Positions 51,834-61,587 of a stretch of 64,000 nt of DNA are shown piece after piece (the first letter of the stretch is position 1; each line of letters begins with the position of its first letter). The notes under the pieces are model-generated. The model did no database searches. It was not told the DNA's origin and worked only from the letters and a program-made list of their open reading frames with translations. The DNA is taken from the NCBI RefSeq assembly GCF_010119205.1, contig NZ_WRXM01000002.1, positions 612,982 through 676,981 of the forward strand, read 5' to 3'. The DNA comes from Haloarcula limicola. Lineage in GTDB: Archaea > Halobacteriota > Halobacteria > Halobacteriales > Haloarculaceae. The translations under genes were made by a program, and so were the position numbers.

Positions 51834-52963
51834 GCGGCCTCGATAGCGGAAACGTCAGGGCGACGCTCGACCGAGCCGCAGACCGGATGGTCCGCGCCTC
51901 CGTCTTAGAGCGGTTCGCCATCGCGGTGGCCTCGACGCTGCTGGCACTCCTCTTGGGAGCCGTGATCGTCGCCGCGTCGGGCTACGACGCCGTCGAGTTC
52001 GTCACGGCGCTCGTCTACGGCGCGTTCGGGACCATCTCCAACGTCGCCTTCACGCTCCGGCAGACGACGATGCTCCTCCTCACCGGCGTGGCCGTCGCCA
52101 TCGCGTTCCGGGCCGGCGTGTTCAACATCGGCGTCCAAGGACAGTTCGTCGTCGGCGGGTTCGCCACGGTCGTCACCGTCCTCTTCCTCGCGCCGTTCCT
52201 GCCGACCGGGGTCGTCGGCGGCGTCCTCCTGATGCTACTGGGCACCGCCGCCGCGATGCTCGTCGGCGGGGCCTACGCCGCCATTCCGGGCGTCATGAAG
52301 GCCTACGCCGACGCGAACGAGGTCATCACGACCATCATGTTGAACTTCATCGCCTCGGGCGTCGTCTTCTACCTCGTCGACAGCCACCTCCGGCCCGAGG
52401 GAGCGTCGGCCCCGAACACCGAGCAACTCCCGTCGTACGTCGACCTCCCCGGCTTCGCCTTCGGCAGTAGCTCTTTCTCGGTCATCGGGCTGGGCGTCGC
52501 TCTCCTGACCGCCGTCGTCGTCGCGTTCGTGCTCGGTCGCACCCGCTACGGCTACGACCTCGTCACCAGCGGCCACCAGGCGGCGGCCGCGGCCTACGCC
52601 GGCGTGGACCCGAAGCGCACCGTCGTCCTCACGATGACGTTCTCGGGGATGGTCGCGGGCCTCGCGGGCGCGATGTTCGCCATCATGATCCTCGGGTACT
52701 ACAGCGACCCGAGCACGTTCCCCCGCTTCGGCTTCGACGCTATCGCGGTGAGCTTACTGGCCGCGAACAACCCGCTCGGCGTCATCCCGGCCGCCCTGCT
52801 GTTCGGCGGCCTCGACGCCGGCGGGCAGTACATCGGTTTCACGCTCGACGTCCCCCGTCAGTTGGTCGACGGCGTCGTCGGCCTCGTCGTCCTGTTCGTC
52901 GCCACGCCGGAGCTGTTTCGGATGGCCGGCCGGCGGACCGGCCTCGGAGGTGACGAGGAGTGA
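51830..52963 (+). CDS. ABC importer permease (BPD_transp_2, nucleoside-type) 1
   Basis: 377 residues from a GTG overlapping the ATPase stop codon (GTGA). About nine membrane helices. VAIAFRAGVFNIGVQGQFVVGGF (about 84-106) and AYAGVDPKRTVVLTMTFSGMVAGLAGAMF (about 256-284, split here: AYAGVDPKRTVVLTM and FSGMVAGLAGAMF) are the conserved loops of the YufP/RbsC-like fold. GFDAIAVSLLAANNPLGVIPAALLFGGL lies near 302-329. With the next gene it forms the membrane heterodimer. Confidence 0.92.
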   Translation: MSGLDSGNVRATLDRAADRMVRASVLERFAIAVASTLLALLLGAVIVAASGYDAVEFVTALVYGAFGTISNVAFTLRQTTMLLLTGVAVAIAFRAGVFNIGVQGQFVVGGFATVVTVLFLAPFLPTGVVGGVLLMLLGTAAAMLVGGAYAAIPGVMKAYADANEVITTIMLNFIASGVVFYLVDSHLRPEGASAPNTEQLPSYVDLPGFAFGSSSFSVIGLGVALLTAVVVAFVLGRTRYGYDLVTSGHQAAAAAYAGVDPKRTVVLTMTFSGMVAGLAGAMFAIMILGYYSDPSTFPRFGFDAIAVSLLAANNPLGVIPAALLFGGLDAGGQYIGFTLDVPRQLVDGVVGLVVLFVATPELFRMAGRRTGLGGDEE

Positions 52964-54015
52964 GCGTCACGGAGTACGCGAACCCCGTCCGCGTCACCGT
53001 CGGCGTCGGCCTGCTGGTCCTGTTCGTCGTCGGCGGCGTGGCGACCCTGCTCGATCTCCCCGGGGCGGAACTGCTCACCGTCGGGGCCGCACAGCGTGCC
53101 TTGCAGGCGGCCATCCCCATCGCGCTGGCGGCCATCGGGGGTCTCTACGCCGAGAAGAGCGGCGTGTTCAACATCGGGCTGGAGGGGTTCATGATATTCG
53201 GCGCGCTGGCGGCCGCCGCCACCGCCTCGATCGCCTCCGGTGAAGGTGCGGTCACGCAGGCGCACCTCTGGCTCGGCATCCTCGTCGCGGTACTCGTCTG
53301 CGCGCTGCTCACCGTCGTCTACGCGCTGTTGACTATCCGCTATCGGGCCGACCAGATCGTCGCGGGGCTGGCGGTCTGGTTCGTCGCGCTCGGGTTCGGG
53401 CCGTTCACCGCGACGGTCATCTGGGGCGGCGTCTCCAGTCCGTCGCTGCCGAACGTCGACGCGATCACCGTCCCGGTCCTCGCCGAAATTCCGGTGCTCG
53501 GGCGACTGGTCTTCGACTCCTCGCCGCTGCTGTGGCTCACGCTGTTTCTCACCGCCGCGGCGTGGGTCGTCCTCTATCGCACCCGCTACGGCTACTGGGT
53601 GCAAGCCGCCGGCGAGAACCCGCAGGCGCTCGACACCGCCGGCGTCTCCGTCAACCGCGTCCGCTACGCCACGGTTATCTTCTCCGGCGCGATGGCGGGG
53701 CTGGGCGGTGCCGTCCTCTCCATCGGCATCGGCAGCGGCTTCACGGGAACCGGCGTGACGATGGTCGACGGGCGGGGCTGGATCGCCATCGTCGCGTACC
53801 TCTTCGGCAACTACAACCCGGTCGGCGCGTTCGGCGCGGCGCTGCTGTTCGGCGCGATGGAGATGCTCCAGATCCAGCTCCAGACCATCGGCATCGCGCT
53901 CCCGGGCAGCATCACCGAGCTGTTCCCCTACGTCGCCGTGCTGGTGGTGCTCGCCGCCGTCGGCTACACGCGGATGCCCGCCGCCGTGGGCGAGCCCTAC
54001 GAGACGGAGAAGTGA
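52960..54015 (+). CDS. ABC importer permease (BPD_transp_2, nucleoside-type) 2
   Basis: 351 residues from a GTG overlapping the previous stop (GTGA). About nine helices. LYAEKSGVFNIGLEGFMIFGAL (about 62-83) is the family loop, as are YWVQAAGENPQALDTAGVSVNR (about 212-233) and GRGWIAIVAYLFGNYNPVGAF. It is the last gene of the BMP importer operon, ending TYEPYETEK-like (AVGEPYETEK). It converges with the Thr-rich surface protein gene, 27 bp away. Confidence 0.92.
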   Translation: MSVTEYANPVRVTVGVGLLVLFVVGGVATLLDLPGAELLTVGAAQRALQAAIPIALAAIGGLYAEKSGVFNIGLEGFMIFGALAAAATASIASGEGAVTQAHLWLGILVAVLVCALLTVVYALLTIRYRADQIVAGLAVWFVALGFGPFTATVIWGGVSSPSLPNVDAITVPVLAEIPVLGRLVFDSSPLLWLTLFLTAAAWVVLYRTRYGYWVQAAGENPQALDTAGVSVNRVRYATVIFSGAMAGLGGAVLSIGIGSGFTGTGVTMVDGRGWIAIVAYLFGNYNPVGAFGAALLFGAMEMLQIQLQTIGIALPGSITELFPYVAVLVVLAAVGYTRMPAAVGEPYETEK

Positions 54016-54042
54016 GCGACCCGCTGGCGGGGATTCACCGGT

Positions 54043-56256
54043 TCAGCGAACCGCCCGACGCACCCGCGCGACGACGCCGACGAGGACGAGCGCGACGAAC
54101 GCCAGCGCCGCCAGCCCGAGGTCGAAGCCGGGGCCGTCACCTTCCGTCAGTCCGGTGCCGGGATTCCGGTCCCAGTCGTCGCTCTCGCCGACGCGCATCC
54201 GGCCCGCCTCGACGCCCTCGACGGCGACGGTCCCCTCCGTCGCCGGGAACTCCAGCGTCACGTCCTTGCGCTCGCCGGGCGCGAGCGAGACGTTACGAGC
54301 GGCGACCGCCTCGCCGTCGACGGTGACGGTCAGCGTCCGGTTCGCCGGGCGGTCGCCGGGGTTCTCGACGGTCGCCACGATACTCGTTTCGTAGCCCGAT
54401 CGGGCCCAGTCCGGCGGGCTGGTCGTCTCGACGACGCTCACCTCGCCCGGCGCGAGCGAGACGACCGCCAGCGAGGAGAGACCGTCGGCGGTCGCGCGAT
54501 ACTGTCCCGCGTCGGCGTCGTAGGTCGTCTCCAGCGGCTGCCACGACCCGTTGGCGTATCGGTACAGCGCGACGCTGTCGCGCGAGCGATCGGTGGGGAG
54601 GGCCGACTCGTCGACCCGAACCGCGACGTCGACGCTCCGGACCGCCTCGTCGTCGGCACCCGTCTCGACCGGGACGTACCCCAGCACGTCACCACGGGCG
54701 ACCGACGGAAGCGCGCCCGAATCCGCCCGCGCCGCTCCCACCGTCGACTGAACGCGTTCTCGTTCCACCGCGAAGGTGACGCGCATACCGGAGACGGCGA
54801 CCGCGGACTGCCCGTCCGCCCGGAAGTCGGGCGTCACCGTCGTTCCGACCGCGGCGTTCCGGACGGTGAATCTGAGGCCGTCACCCGTCTGTGACTGCGT
54901 GACGAGCAGGGTCGACGAGTCGCGCTCGTCGGGCGGGTTGCCGTACCTCGGGCCGCTGTCTCCGCCGCTCTCGTCGCTCGCTCCGTCGTCGTCGCTCGAT
55001 ACCGATCCGGCGTCCGCATCGGCGTCGTCACCCGAGTCGTCTGGGGTCGGGGTGGCCGTGGGCGTCGGCGAGGGGGTAGCCGTCGGCTCGGGGGTCGGCG
55101 TTGCAGTTGGCTCTGGCGTGGCTGTCGACGTCGGCGTCGCGGTGGGTTCGGGCGTCGGCGTCGGTGTTTGCTCCGGAGTGACCGTGGGCGTCGGCGTAGC
55201 CGTCGGTGTCGGCGTGGCGGTCGGCTCCGGCGTAGCTGTCGGCGTTGGCGTCGCCGTGGGCGTCGCAGTCGGTTCGGGTGTCGGCGTGGCGGTCGGCTCC
55301 GGCGTAGCTGTCGCCGTGGGCGTCGCAGTCGGTTCGGGTGTCGGCGTCGCCGTTGGCTCCGGTGTCGCCGTCGGTTCGGGCGTCGCGGGCTGGTCGAATA
55401 TCGGCGACAGGAGCGGCGGAAGCCCGGGAGTCGAAGAGGGCGGCTCCGTCTCGGTTTCGTCCGCTTCGTCCGCCTCGTCGGTCTCGGTCTGTGGATCGTC
55501 CGCCTCGTCGGTCGTCGCCGCTTCGGTGGCCGCTTCCGCTGTTTCGGTCTCCGTCTCGGTCGGCTCCTCGGTTTGCGTCTCTGCTTCAGTAGTTTCCTCG
55601 GTCGGCTCTTCCGTGGCAGTCTCGGTCTCGGTGTCTTCCTCGGTCGGCTCTTCCGTGGCAGTCTCGGTCTCGGTATCTTCCTCGGTCGGCTCCTCGGGAA
55701 CCGTCTCTTCCTCGGTCGGCTCCTCGGGAACCGTCTCTTCCTCGGTCGCCTCCTCCGTCACCGGCTCCGCCGTGGATTCTGCAGTTGCCGTCTCGGCTTC
55801 GGTCGTCTCCGTCTCGGTCGCTTCCCGCGTCCCCTCCTCGTCGGTGGGCGACAGCAACTCGTCGATGAGCGACCCGATCCCGCCGTCGTCCGTCTCGGTT
55901 TCGTCCGCTTCGTCTCCGTCGCCGCTTTCGGTCTCACTCTCTGTCTCGGTGATCTCGTCGGCAGTCGTCTCCGATTCTGCCGTCGGATCTTCGGTCGCCG
56001 TCTCGGTCTCGGGACTATCCGTCTCCGTTTCCGGACTGTCGGTTTCGGTTTCCGTCTCGGTGGCTCCGTCGTCGGTCGCCGTCGGTTCCTCCGTGGCCGT
56101 CCCGTCAGTCGGCGTTTCCGAGTCGACCTGGAAGGTGGGCGACTGGTCCGCCATAACCACGCCGTGGTGTGTCGCGGTTGCCACCGGCGTCGCGCCAACG
56201 ATCATCAGCGCGAACGCGAGAGAGAGGAGTAAGCGAGACGGCGAAATCCAGCCCAT
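54043..56256 (-). CDS. Large Thr/Pro/Glu-rich surface protein with PGF-pre-PGF domain and PGF-CTERM
   Basis: 737 residues. A signal peptide (about 1-30) precedes a long low-complexity region, about 40-300 rich in Thr and Glu ([16 protein letters not shown] repeats). At about 295-405 it is a TPEPTATP / TPTATP repeat, coded at about 55040-55380. A folded C-terminal part (about 450-700) contains [25 protein letters not shown] and [22 protein letters not shown], the PGF-pre-PGF plus CARDB-like layout. The end is [27 protein letters not shown], a PGF-CTERM (split here: GPGF, hydrophobic helix, RVRR). It is likely archaeosortase-processed and heavily glycosylated. The repeat length may vary between strains. 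Confidence 0.85.
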   Translation of the reverse strand: MGWISPSRLLLSLAFALMIVGATPVATATHHGVVMADQSPTFQVDSETPTDGTATEEPTATDDGATETETETDSPETETDSPETETATEDPTAESETTADEITETESETESGDGDEADETETDDGGIGSLIDELLSPTDEEGTREATETETTEAETATAESTAEPVTEEATEEETVPEEPTEEETVPEEPTEEDTETETATEEPTEEDTETETATEEPTEETTEAETQTEEPTETETETAEAATEAATTDEADDPQTETDEADEADETETEPPSSTPGLPPLLSPIFDQPATPEPTATPEPTATPTPEPTATPTATATPEPTATPTPEPTATPTATPTPTATPEPTATPTPTATPTPTVTPEQTPTPTPEPTATPTSTATPEPTATPTPEPTATPSPTPTATPTPDDSGDDADADAGSVSSDDDGASDESGGDSGPRYGNPPDERDSSTLLVTQSQTGDGLRFTVRNAAVGTTVTPDFRADGQSAVAVSGMRVTFAVERERVQSTVGAARADSGALPSVARGDVLGYVPVETGADDEAVRSVDVAVRVDESALPTDRSRDSVALYRYANGSWQPLETTYDADAGQYRATADGLSSLAVVSLAPGEVSVVETTSPPDWARSGYETSIVATVENPGDRPANRTLTVTVDGEAVAARNVSLAPGERKDVTLEFPATEGTVAVEGVEAGRMRVGESDDWDRNPGTGLTEGDGPGFDLGLAALAFVALVLVGVVARVRRAVR

Positions 56257-56406
56257 GGGGGACCGTCAGTCCATCGCGGGATTAGTTACACACAGGCAAG
56301 AAACCGATAAGCCGGCCTTATCGGCCGGCAGCTACGGAGTCCGGTAGCGAGATCGAGAGCCAATAAGAAGGGTGTAACTATCGACCAGCATATCCAATGT
56401 GAACAT

Positions 56407-56949
56407 ATGACAGTATTCGCTGTCTCTCGTCGTCAGGTACTGCAGACAGCGGCCGTCGTCGGTGCCGTCGGCGTGGCCGGATGCGGCGGCGGTGGAAGTG
56501 ATGGTGGCGACGGTGGAGGCGGAAGCGGCGACGGCTCGATTTCCGCCGAAGACTACCCCAACGTCGACGAGTGGTTGACCGAGACGGAAATCGGCGGCGC
56601 GGACGACACGTACGACGGGTCGCTGACCGACCACCGCGACAACGCCAGCCTCACCGTCGACGTGGGTGCGGAGGGCAACGACGGGAACTTCGCGTACGCC
56701 CCGTCCGCAGTCGTCGTCTCGACGGGCACGGAGATCCGCTGGAACTGGACCGGTGAGGGGAACCCGCACAACGTCGAAGCGCTGCCCGAGGAGCAACTCG
56801 GCGAGTCCGACTACGAGTTCAGTTCGGGCGAGCCGACGGGCGGTTCCGGCGTGAAGTACACCCGGACGCTGGAGGAACCGGGCGTCGTGCTGTACCACTG
56901 CGAACCCCATCTCTCGCTGGGGATGAAGGGCGGAATCGCGGTGGAGTAA
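56407..56949 (+). CDS. Halocyanin, Tat-exported copper lipoprotein
   Basis: 180 residues. SRRQVLQTAAVVGAVGVAGC is a Tat-lipoprotein signal with the lipid-modified Cys at about 26. The cupredoxin domain shows DGNFAYAPSAVVVSTGTEI, copper ligands His in NPHNVEAL (about 119) and Cys, His and Met in YHCEPHLSLGM (about 160-170). It is a small membrane-tethered electron carrier like plastocyanin. It lies between the surface-protein gene (divergent) and an AhpD-like gene (convergent), with no respiratory genes beside it. Confidence 0.93.
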   Translation: MTVFAVSRRQVLQTAAVVGAVGVAGCGGGGSDGGDGGGGSGDGSISAEDYPNVDEWLTETEIGGADDTYDGSLTDHRDNASLTVDVGAEGNDGNFAYAPSAVVVSTGTEIRWNWTGEGNPHNVEALPEEQLGESDYEFSSGEPTGGSGVKYTRTLEEPGVVLYHCEPHLSLGMKGGIAVE

Positions 56950-56962
56950 CGGCGGTCAGCGC

Positions 56963-57547
56963 CTACTCGTCGGCGTCGCGCCCGAGGTCGTAGAACTCCT
57001 CGTTCGGCCGTATATCCGCGAGTTGCGCCAATCGGTTCGAGAGGTTGAAGAAGGCGGCGACGCTGCCGATGTCCCAGACGGCGCGCCGGCTGAAGCCGTA
57101 CTCTTCCAGTCGTTCGAGGTCGCTCTCGTCTACCGCGGCCGGGTGTTCGGTCAGTTTCACCGCGAAGTCGAGCATCGCCTCGTGGGCCTCGTTGATGTCG
57201 GCCGTGCGGTGGTTCGTGGCGACCTGTTCGGCCAGCCGCGGGGCCTCGGCGTGGATCCGGAGGAGCGCGCCATGAGCGACGACGCAGTACAGGCAGTGGT
57301 TGTCGCCGCTGACCGCGACGATGATCATCTCTATCTCCGCGCGTTCGAGTTCCGTGTCCTCGACGAGCGCGTCGTGGTACTCGAAGAACGCCCGGAAGTG
57401 CGAGGGGCGATAGGCCATCGCTCGGAAGACGTTGGGCGTGAAGCCCGCGCGGTCGGTCTCCTCGTCGATTCGCTCTCGCACGTCGTCGGGGAGGTCCTCG
57501 CGGTCGGGGACCTGAAAGTGCCGCATCGGCGCTCCCGTGTCATCCAT
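56963..57547 (-). CDS. AhpD/carboxymuconolactone decarboxylase-like peroxidase-related protein
   Basis: 194 residues from the Met of MDDTGAPMRHFQVPD (57547). The redox pair is CLYC in SGDNHCLYCVVAHGALLR (about 96-113), with the neighbouring His typical of the AhpD fold. GFTPNVFRAMAYRPSHFRAFFEYHDAL (about 39-65, in parts) and late RRAVWDIGSVAAFFNLSNRLAQ fit the peroxidase-related subfamily. Such proteins reduce peroxides or act as disulfide reductases. It is transcribed toward the halocyanin gene, 13 bp away. Confidence 0.88.
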   Translation of the reverse strand: MDDTGAPMRHFQVPDREDLPDDVRERIDEETDRAGFTPNVFRAMAYRPSHFRAFFEYHDALVEDTELERAEIEMIIVAVSGDNHCLYCVVAHGALLRIHAEAPRLAEQVATNHRTADINEAHEAMLDFAVKLTEHPAAVDESDLERLEEYGFSRRAVWDIGSVAAFFNLSNRLAQLADIRPNEEFYDLGRDADE

Positions 57548-57667
57548 ATACACACTAGCGTCAGGCAACGGTATCAAAGTTGACCCAGCAAGTTCTGGCC
57601 CTCCGAGCGGTCCCCCGGGCCCCTAGTCCAAAGGTCTATGTCTCCCCGGCCCCGACCTAGAGTCACC

Positions 57668-58039
57668 ATGAGCACGGAGACAGAGGAGGCGGACGACCTG
57701 CGCGAGCGCATCACGAACTTCCTGCGCCGGAACTTCCCGCAGATTCAGATGCACGGCGGCAGCGCGGCTATCGAGGAGATCGACCGCGAGGAAGGCAGCG
57801 TCACCATCCGGCTGGGCGGTGCCTGCTCGGGCTGTGGCATCTCCCCGATGACCATCCAGGCAATCAAGACGCGCATGACCAAGGAAATCCCCGAGATCGA
57901 GGAGGTCGTCGCGCGCACCGGGATGGAACAGCAGGAGGGCATGGCCGGCGGTAGCGGCATGAACCCCTCGTTCCCCGGCGGCGACTCCCGCGGTGGCGAC
58001 GTCGGCGGCGACGACGAAGGCCCCGAAGCGCCGTTCTGA
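57668..58039 (+). CDS. NifU C-terminal-domain Fe-S scaffold/carrier
   Basis: 123 residues from ATG 57668. The NifU-C/Nfu core is about 14-85, with IQMHGGSAAIEEIDREEGSVTIRLGGACSGCG in outline: the CxxC pair is in ACSGCGISPMTIQAIKTRM (about 57-75). It ends in a Gly/Ser/Met/Asp-rich acidic tail typical of haloarchaeal copies. Nfu-type proteins carry Fe-S clusters to targets. The SufU-type scaffold and desulfurase at the window's left edge belong to the same process, but are far away. Confidence 0.92.
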   Translation: MSTETEEADDLRERITNFLRRNFPQIQMHGGSAAIEEIDREEGSVTIRLGGACSGCGISPMTIQAIKTRMTKEIPEIEEVVARTGMEQQEGMAGGSGMNPSFPGGDSRGGDVGGDDEGPEAPF

Positions 58040-58350
58040 CGCCGGATTTCTCCCATTTTTCTCGGCCGGCGAGCGGCGGCGCTGTTACTCGACCTATCGA
58101 GGTGACGGAGAACAGCCTGGTGAGTTTAGATTCAAATATGGCGGATTCGGCCACACATTACGCTCGACCTACATTGGATGAGAATATCGAAGGTCGTTTT
58201 GGCGTTTTAGTTCCACCTCGCCGATATTTAGCTCCCGAAATCGCATCGAGAAAATAATTCTATCTAAGAGAGGGGTAGATAGCTCGAAATGGTACGCAGT
58301 TCGAGACTATCCGAATGCGAAGCGAAACAAGAGGGTTCGTGCGGTCCCCG
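58040..58350. other. Spacer after the Nfu gene, no gene seen
   Basis: 311 bp between convergent genes. A CGGCCGGCGAG-like hairpin follows the Nfu stop, with TTTTT, a plausible terminator. The middle (58120-58300) is AT-rich, with TATTTAG and GAAAATAATT runs. No open frame of usable length and no RNA motif was recognised. Confidence 0.45.
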
Positions 58351-59259
58351 TCAGGTACCCTTCATGCCGCCGCTCGCGAGCCCCTCGACGATCCAGTGCT
58401 GGAACACCGCGAACAGCACGACGACGGGGATCATCGTGACCGTCGCGGCCGTCAACAGCAGCTCCCACGCGACGGTGTTCTGCGACTGGAACAGCTGCAA
58501 GCCGAACGGCAGGGTCCGGGTCGCCGCCGTCTGTGAGAGGATGGAGACGAACAGGAAGTCGTTCCACGAGAGGATGAAGGTGTAGAACCCCGCGACGGTG
58601 ATGCCCGGCAGCGACATCGGGACGATGATGCGCCCGAGGATGTCCAGATGCGAGCAGCCGTCCATCTTCGCGGCCTCGTCGAGGGATTCCGGAATGTCGT
58701 CGAAGTAGCCTTTGAGCAGCCACGTTCCCAGCGGGATTCCCAGCACGGAGTGGGCGATGACGATGCCCAGCAGCGAGTCGATGAGGTTCAGCGAGAACAT
58801 CACCAGGAAGAAGGGGATGAGGATGAGCACCCGCGGCAGCATCTGCGTCCCCAGGAAGGTGAACAGCAGGCCGCTCCGACCGGGGTACTCGAACCGGGAC
58901 ATCGAGTACGCCGCCAGCGTCCCGACGACCAGCGTGATCGCCGTCGTCGCGGTGGCGACGATGGTGGAGTTGATGAAGTACTGCTGGAACAGCCCGGTCG
59001 AGAGGATGGCGACGTAGTTCTGGAGCGTCAGTTCGCTCAGCGCCGGCACCAGCCGCGGCGAGTAGAGGAAGTCCGGCGACGTGAACGTCGCCATGACCAT
59101 GTACGCCACCGGGAGCAGCAGGAACGACATGTAGACGCCGAGGACGGCGTACACGCCCAGCGCGCGCTTGGGCGACATGTCCTCCGCGAGCCACGCGTCC
59201 AGTCGGTCCGAAAGGGAGCGATCCGTCGAACGTGCTTGCGATTGCGTGTCAGTTGCCAT
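58351..59259 (-). CDS. Second sugar ABC importer, permease (MalG type)
   Basis: 302 residues, six membrane helices after a polar N-terminus (about 1-35). The EAA coupling loop is LDEAAKMDGCSHLDILGRIIVP (about 193-214, in parts EAAKMDGCS). FLGTQMLPRVLILIPFFLVMF (about 137-157) and SVLGIPLGTWLLKGYF match CUT1 family permeases. It is the last gene of the permease-permease unit, 2 bp after its partner. Sugar identity is judged from the family 4 glycosidase in this cluster. Confidence 0.92.
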   Translation of the reverse strand: MATDTQSQARSTDRSLSDRLDAWLAEDMSPKRALGVYAVLGVYMSFLLLPVAYMVMATFTSPDFLYSPRLVPALSELTLQNYVAILSTGLFQQYFINSTIVATATTAITLVVGTLAAYSMSRFEYPGRSGLLFTFLGTQMLPRVLILIPFFLVMFSLNLIDSLLGIVIAHSVLGIPLGTWLLKGYFDDIPESLDEAAKMDGCSHLDILGRIIVPMSLPGITVAGFYTFILSWNDFLFVSILSQTAATRTLPFGLQLFQSQNTVAWELLLTAATVTMIPVVVLFAVFQHWIVEGLASGGMKGT

Positions 59260-59261
59260 GA

Positions 59262-60182
59262 TCAGTCACGCGCCTCCAGGGTGGCGTACACGACGGTGAA
59301 GGCCATCATGATGAGCAGCATCACGACGCCGATGCTCGCGGCGTAGCCCATCGCGTACTGCTGGAAGGCCTGTTTGTAGATGTACGTCGCGAGCACCTCG
59401 GTGTTGCCCAGCGGGCCGCCCCCCGTCGAGAGGAAGACGATGTCGAAGTTGTTGAACGTGAAGATGACGTGCAACACGATCATGATCATCGACACGTACG
59501 AGATCTGCGGGAGCGTGATGTAGCGGAACCGCTGGAGCGGACCGGCCCCGTCGAGCCGCGCGGCCTCGTACTGGGTCTCCGGGATCGACTTCATCGCCGC
59601 CAGCAGCGCGATGGCGTAGAACGGCGTGTTCCGCCAGACGTGCATCAGCACGACGAGCGGGAACGCCACGCCCGGCCGGCCGAACCACGCGGCCGTCTCC
59701 ATTCCGAGGCTGTCGAGGATGACGTTGACCGGGCCGAACCCGGTCTGAGTCAGGAATCGGAAGATGATGACCATCACGATGATGGGTAACACCCACGTGA
59801 TCATCGACAGGCTTCGGAACAGCCCCGCGCCGGGAACCTTCTCTTTGAGCGCCAGCGCGAGACCCAGCCCGAGCAGGTACTGCAGCGAGACGGCTATCGA
59901 GGTCAGCAACACCGTGTGCCACAGCGCCGACTGGAACGTCGCGTCGGCGAACATCTGCGCGAAGTTCTGTAATCCGACGAACGTCTGTTGCTCGGGGTTC
60001 AACAGCGACGCCTCGAAGAAGGCCAACTGGATCCCCCGGAGCGTCGGGAAGATGATGATGACGCCCATCAGGACGACCGCGGGGAGGACCAGCGCGTAGC
60101 CCAGCCACGTCTCCTCGAGGAACGACCGGAACTCCTCGACGTAGCCGCCAGCCGTCGGGCCGGTGTCGGTGCTCGTTGCCAT
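59262..60182 (-). CDS. Second sugar ABC importer, permease (MalF type)
   Basis: 306 residues, six membrane helices. EAA loop: YEAARLDGAGPLQRFRYITLP (about 204-224). MITWVLPIIVMVIIFRFL (about 128-145) and GGGPLGNTEVLATYIYKQAFQ (about 250-270) fit MalF/UgpA-type permeases. It starts 7 bp after the binding-protein gene and is followed by the MalG-type gene, so the three form one operon. The ATPase for it is at 63101 on the same strand, upstream of the glycosidase gene. Confidence 0.92.
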   Translation of the reverse strand: MATSTDTGPTAGGYVEEFRSFLEETWLGYALVLPAVVLMGVIIIFPTLRGIQLAFFEASLLNPEQQTFVGLQNFAQMFADATFQSALWHTVLLTSIAVSLQYLLGLGLALALKEKVPGAGLFRSLSMITWVLPIIVMVIIFRFLTQTGFGPVNVILDSLGMETAAWFGRPGVAFPLVVLMHVWRNTPFYAIALLAAMKSIPETQYEAARLDGAGPLQRFRYITLPQISYVSMIMIVLHVIFTFNNFDIVFLSTGGGPLGNTEVLATYIYKQAFQQYAMGYAASIGVVMLLIMMAFTVVYATLEARD

Positions 60183-60189
60183 CGGACGC

Positions 60190-61587
60190 TCAGAGCTCGC
60201 TTTCGAGGTTCTTCAGCTCGTCGTGGAACTGTTTGCCGGCCTTGTACGGGTCGGTTCTGCCGTAGGCGACTTCCTGCATGTGCTTGTAGAACGGCTGCCG
60301 GACCGGCCCCCAGCCGATCTTCGCCAGCGCGCGACCCGTCTCGAAGACGTCAGTGAACGGCCGCCAGCTCTCGTTGGTGATGGTCGATTCCACGTCTTCG
60401 TGGACCGGCGTCATGCCGTTCCCCTTCGCGTCCTCGCCCATCGCTTTCAGCGTGGACGGCGAGGCGAACGACGCCACGACTTCCTTCGCTGCCTCCTGCT
60501 GGTCGGAGTGACTGTTGACCATCACCGGCTTGACTTCGAGGAAGGTCCCCTTCGAGGCACCTTCGCCCCGAGGCAGGTGGGCCACCCGCGTCCGCTCGTT
60601 CAGGATCTTCTCGGCCAGTTCGCTGTCGTTGATGTTGTCGCCGGTGGTCCACGAGCGGAGCCACGTCCCGCACTCGATGAACGCGAAGTTCCCGTTGATG
60701 TAGCCGGGGTCGTTGACCTGCCACCCGGTTCCGAGCTGGTCGGGGTTGCCGACCGGGTCCTCGGCGGCGTAGATCTGGTAGTACCAGTTGTCGAATATCT
60801 GTCCGAGCGCGTCGGCCTCGACGTTGAGCTTCCAGGACTCGCCGTCGGGGACGTACAGCTGGTCGGTGTGCTGATAGACGTGGGACATCCACTCCTGGAA
60901 CGCCCGGACGCTGCCGTCCTTGGTGCAGTTGTGGTAGGCCCACATGTCGTCGTACTCGCTGTTTATCATCCGGCCGACCTCGTGGAACGCCGAGGCCGAC
61001 TGGGGGACGTCCTGACCGAGTTCGTCGAGGACGTCCTTCCGAGTGATGAACGCGCGAGCGTTCCCGTTGTACGGGAGGCCGTACAGTTTCCCGCGGTAGG
61101 TCAGGGCCTCGATGGTGCTGTCGACGTAGCCGTCGTAGAACTCCAGCCCCTCGGCCCAGTCGCCCAATGCAGTGAGGTGGCCCGCCTTGACGTATTCGGT
61201 GAGGTGGCTCAGGACCCCCTCGATGGCGTCCGGCTTGCCGGTCCGAGCGCCGGTGAGGAACTTCTGTCGGAGGTCCTCGTAGGAGAACCGGCCCATCTCG
61301 AGGGGTGTGTCCGAGCGCTGCTTGAAGTTCTCCTGGAACGTCTCTTTCCAGACGGGCGGCGACCCATCGTTCGGGAAGGCGTAGTTCCAGAAGAGGACGT
61401 AGTTGCCGCTTCCGCCGCCGCCGCTACCCTCGGTGCCGGTACCGCTCCCGCTTCCGCCGTCGGCACCCATCTCGTCGGCCGCACCGTCGCCGCCGCCACC
61501 ACAGCCGGCGAGTCCGGCGGTGGCTCCGACGCCGATGGCTTTCACGAGCGAGCGTCTGCTGAGTCCAGGGGAACTACTGTCTGACAT
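60190..61587 (-). CDS. Second sugar ABC importer, binding lipoprotein
   Basis: 465 residues. A Tat-lipoprotein signal SRRSLVKAIGVGATAGLAGC (about 10-29) precedes a Gly/Ser/Asp-rich tether and a cluster B-type binding domain (VLFWNYAFPNDGSPPVWKET, GLPYNGNARAFITRKDVLDEL). It delivers its sugar to the two permeases downstream. A TATA-like stretch (about 61624-61631) precedes it. Divergent from the glycosidase gene, with a shared 131 bp regulatory region. Substrate probably an alpha-glycoside or its product. Confidence 0.92.
   Translation of the reverse strand: MSDSSSPGLSRRSLVKAIGVGATAGLAGCGGGGDGAADEMGADGGSGSGTGTEGSGGGGSGNYVLFWNYAFPNDGSPPVWKETFQENFKQRSDTPLEMGRFSYEDLRQKFLTGARTGKPDAIEGVLSHLTEYVKAGHLTALGDWAEGLEFYDGYVDSTIEALTYRGKLYGLPYNGNARAFITRKDVLDELGQDVPQSASAFHEVGRMINSEYDDMWAYHNCTKDGSVRAFQEWMSHVYQHTDQLYVPDGESWKLNVEADALGQIFDNWYYQIYAAEDPVGNPDQLGTGWQVNDPGYINGNFAFIECGTWLRSWTTGDNINDSELAEKILNERTRVAHLPRGEGASKGTFLEVKPVMVNSHSDQQEAAKEVVASFASPSTLKAMGEDAKGNGMTPVHEDVESTITNESWRPFTDVFETGRALAKIGWGPVRQPFYKHMQEVAYGRTDPYKAGKQFHDELKNLESEL

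Noticed and set aside
54776-56347. Long Ser/Val/Gly-rich plus-strand frame opposite the Thr-rich surface protein.
   Set aside because: Mirror frame of the low-complexity TPEPTATP repeats; the minus-strand gene has signal peptide and PGF-CTERM.
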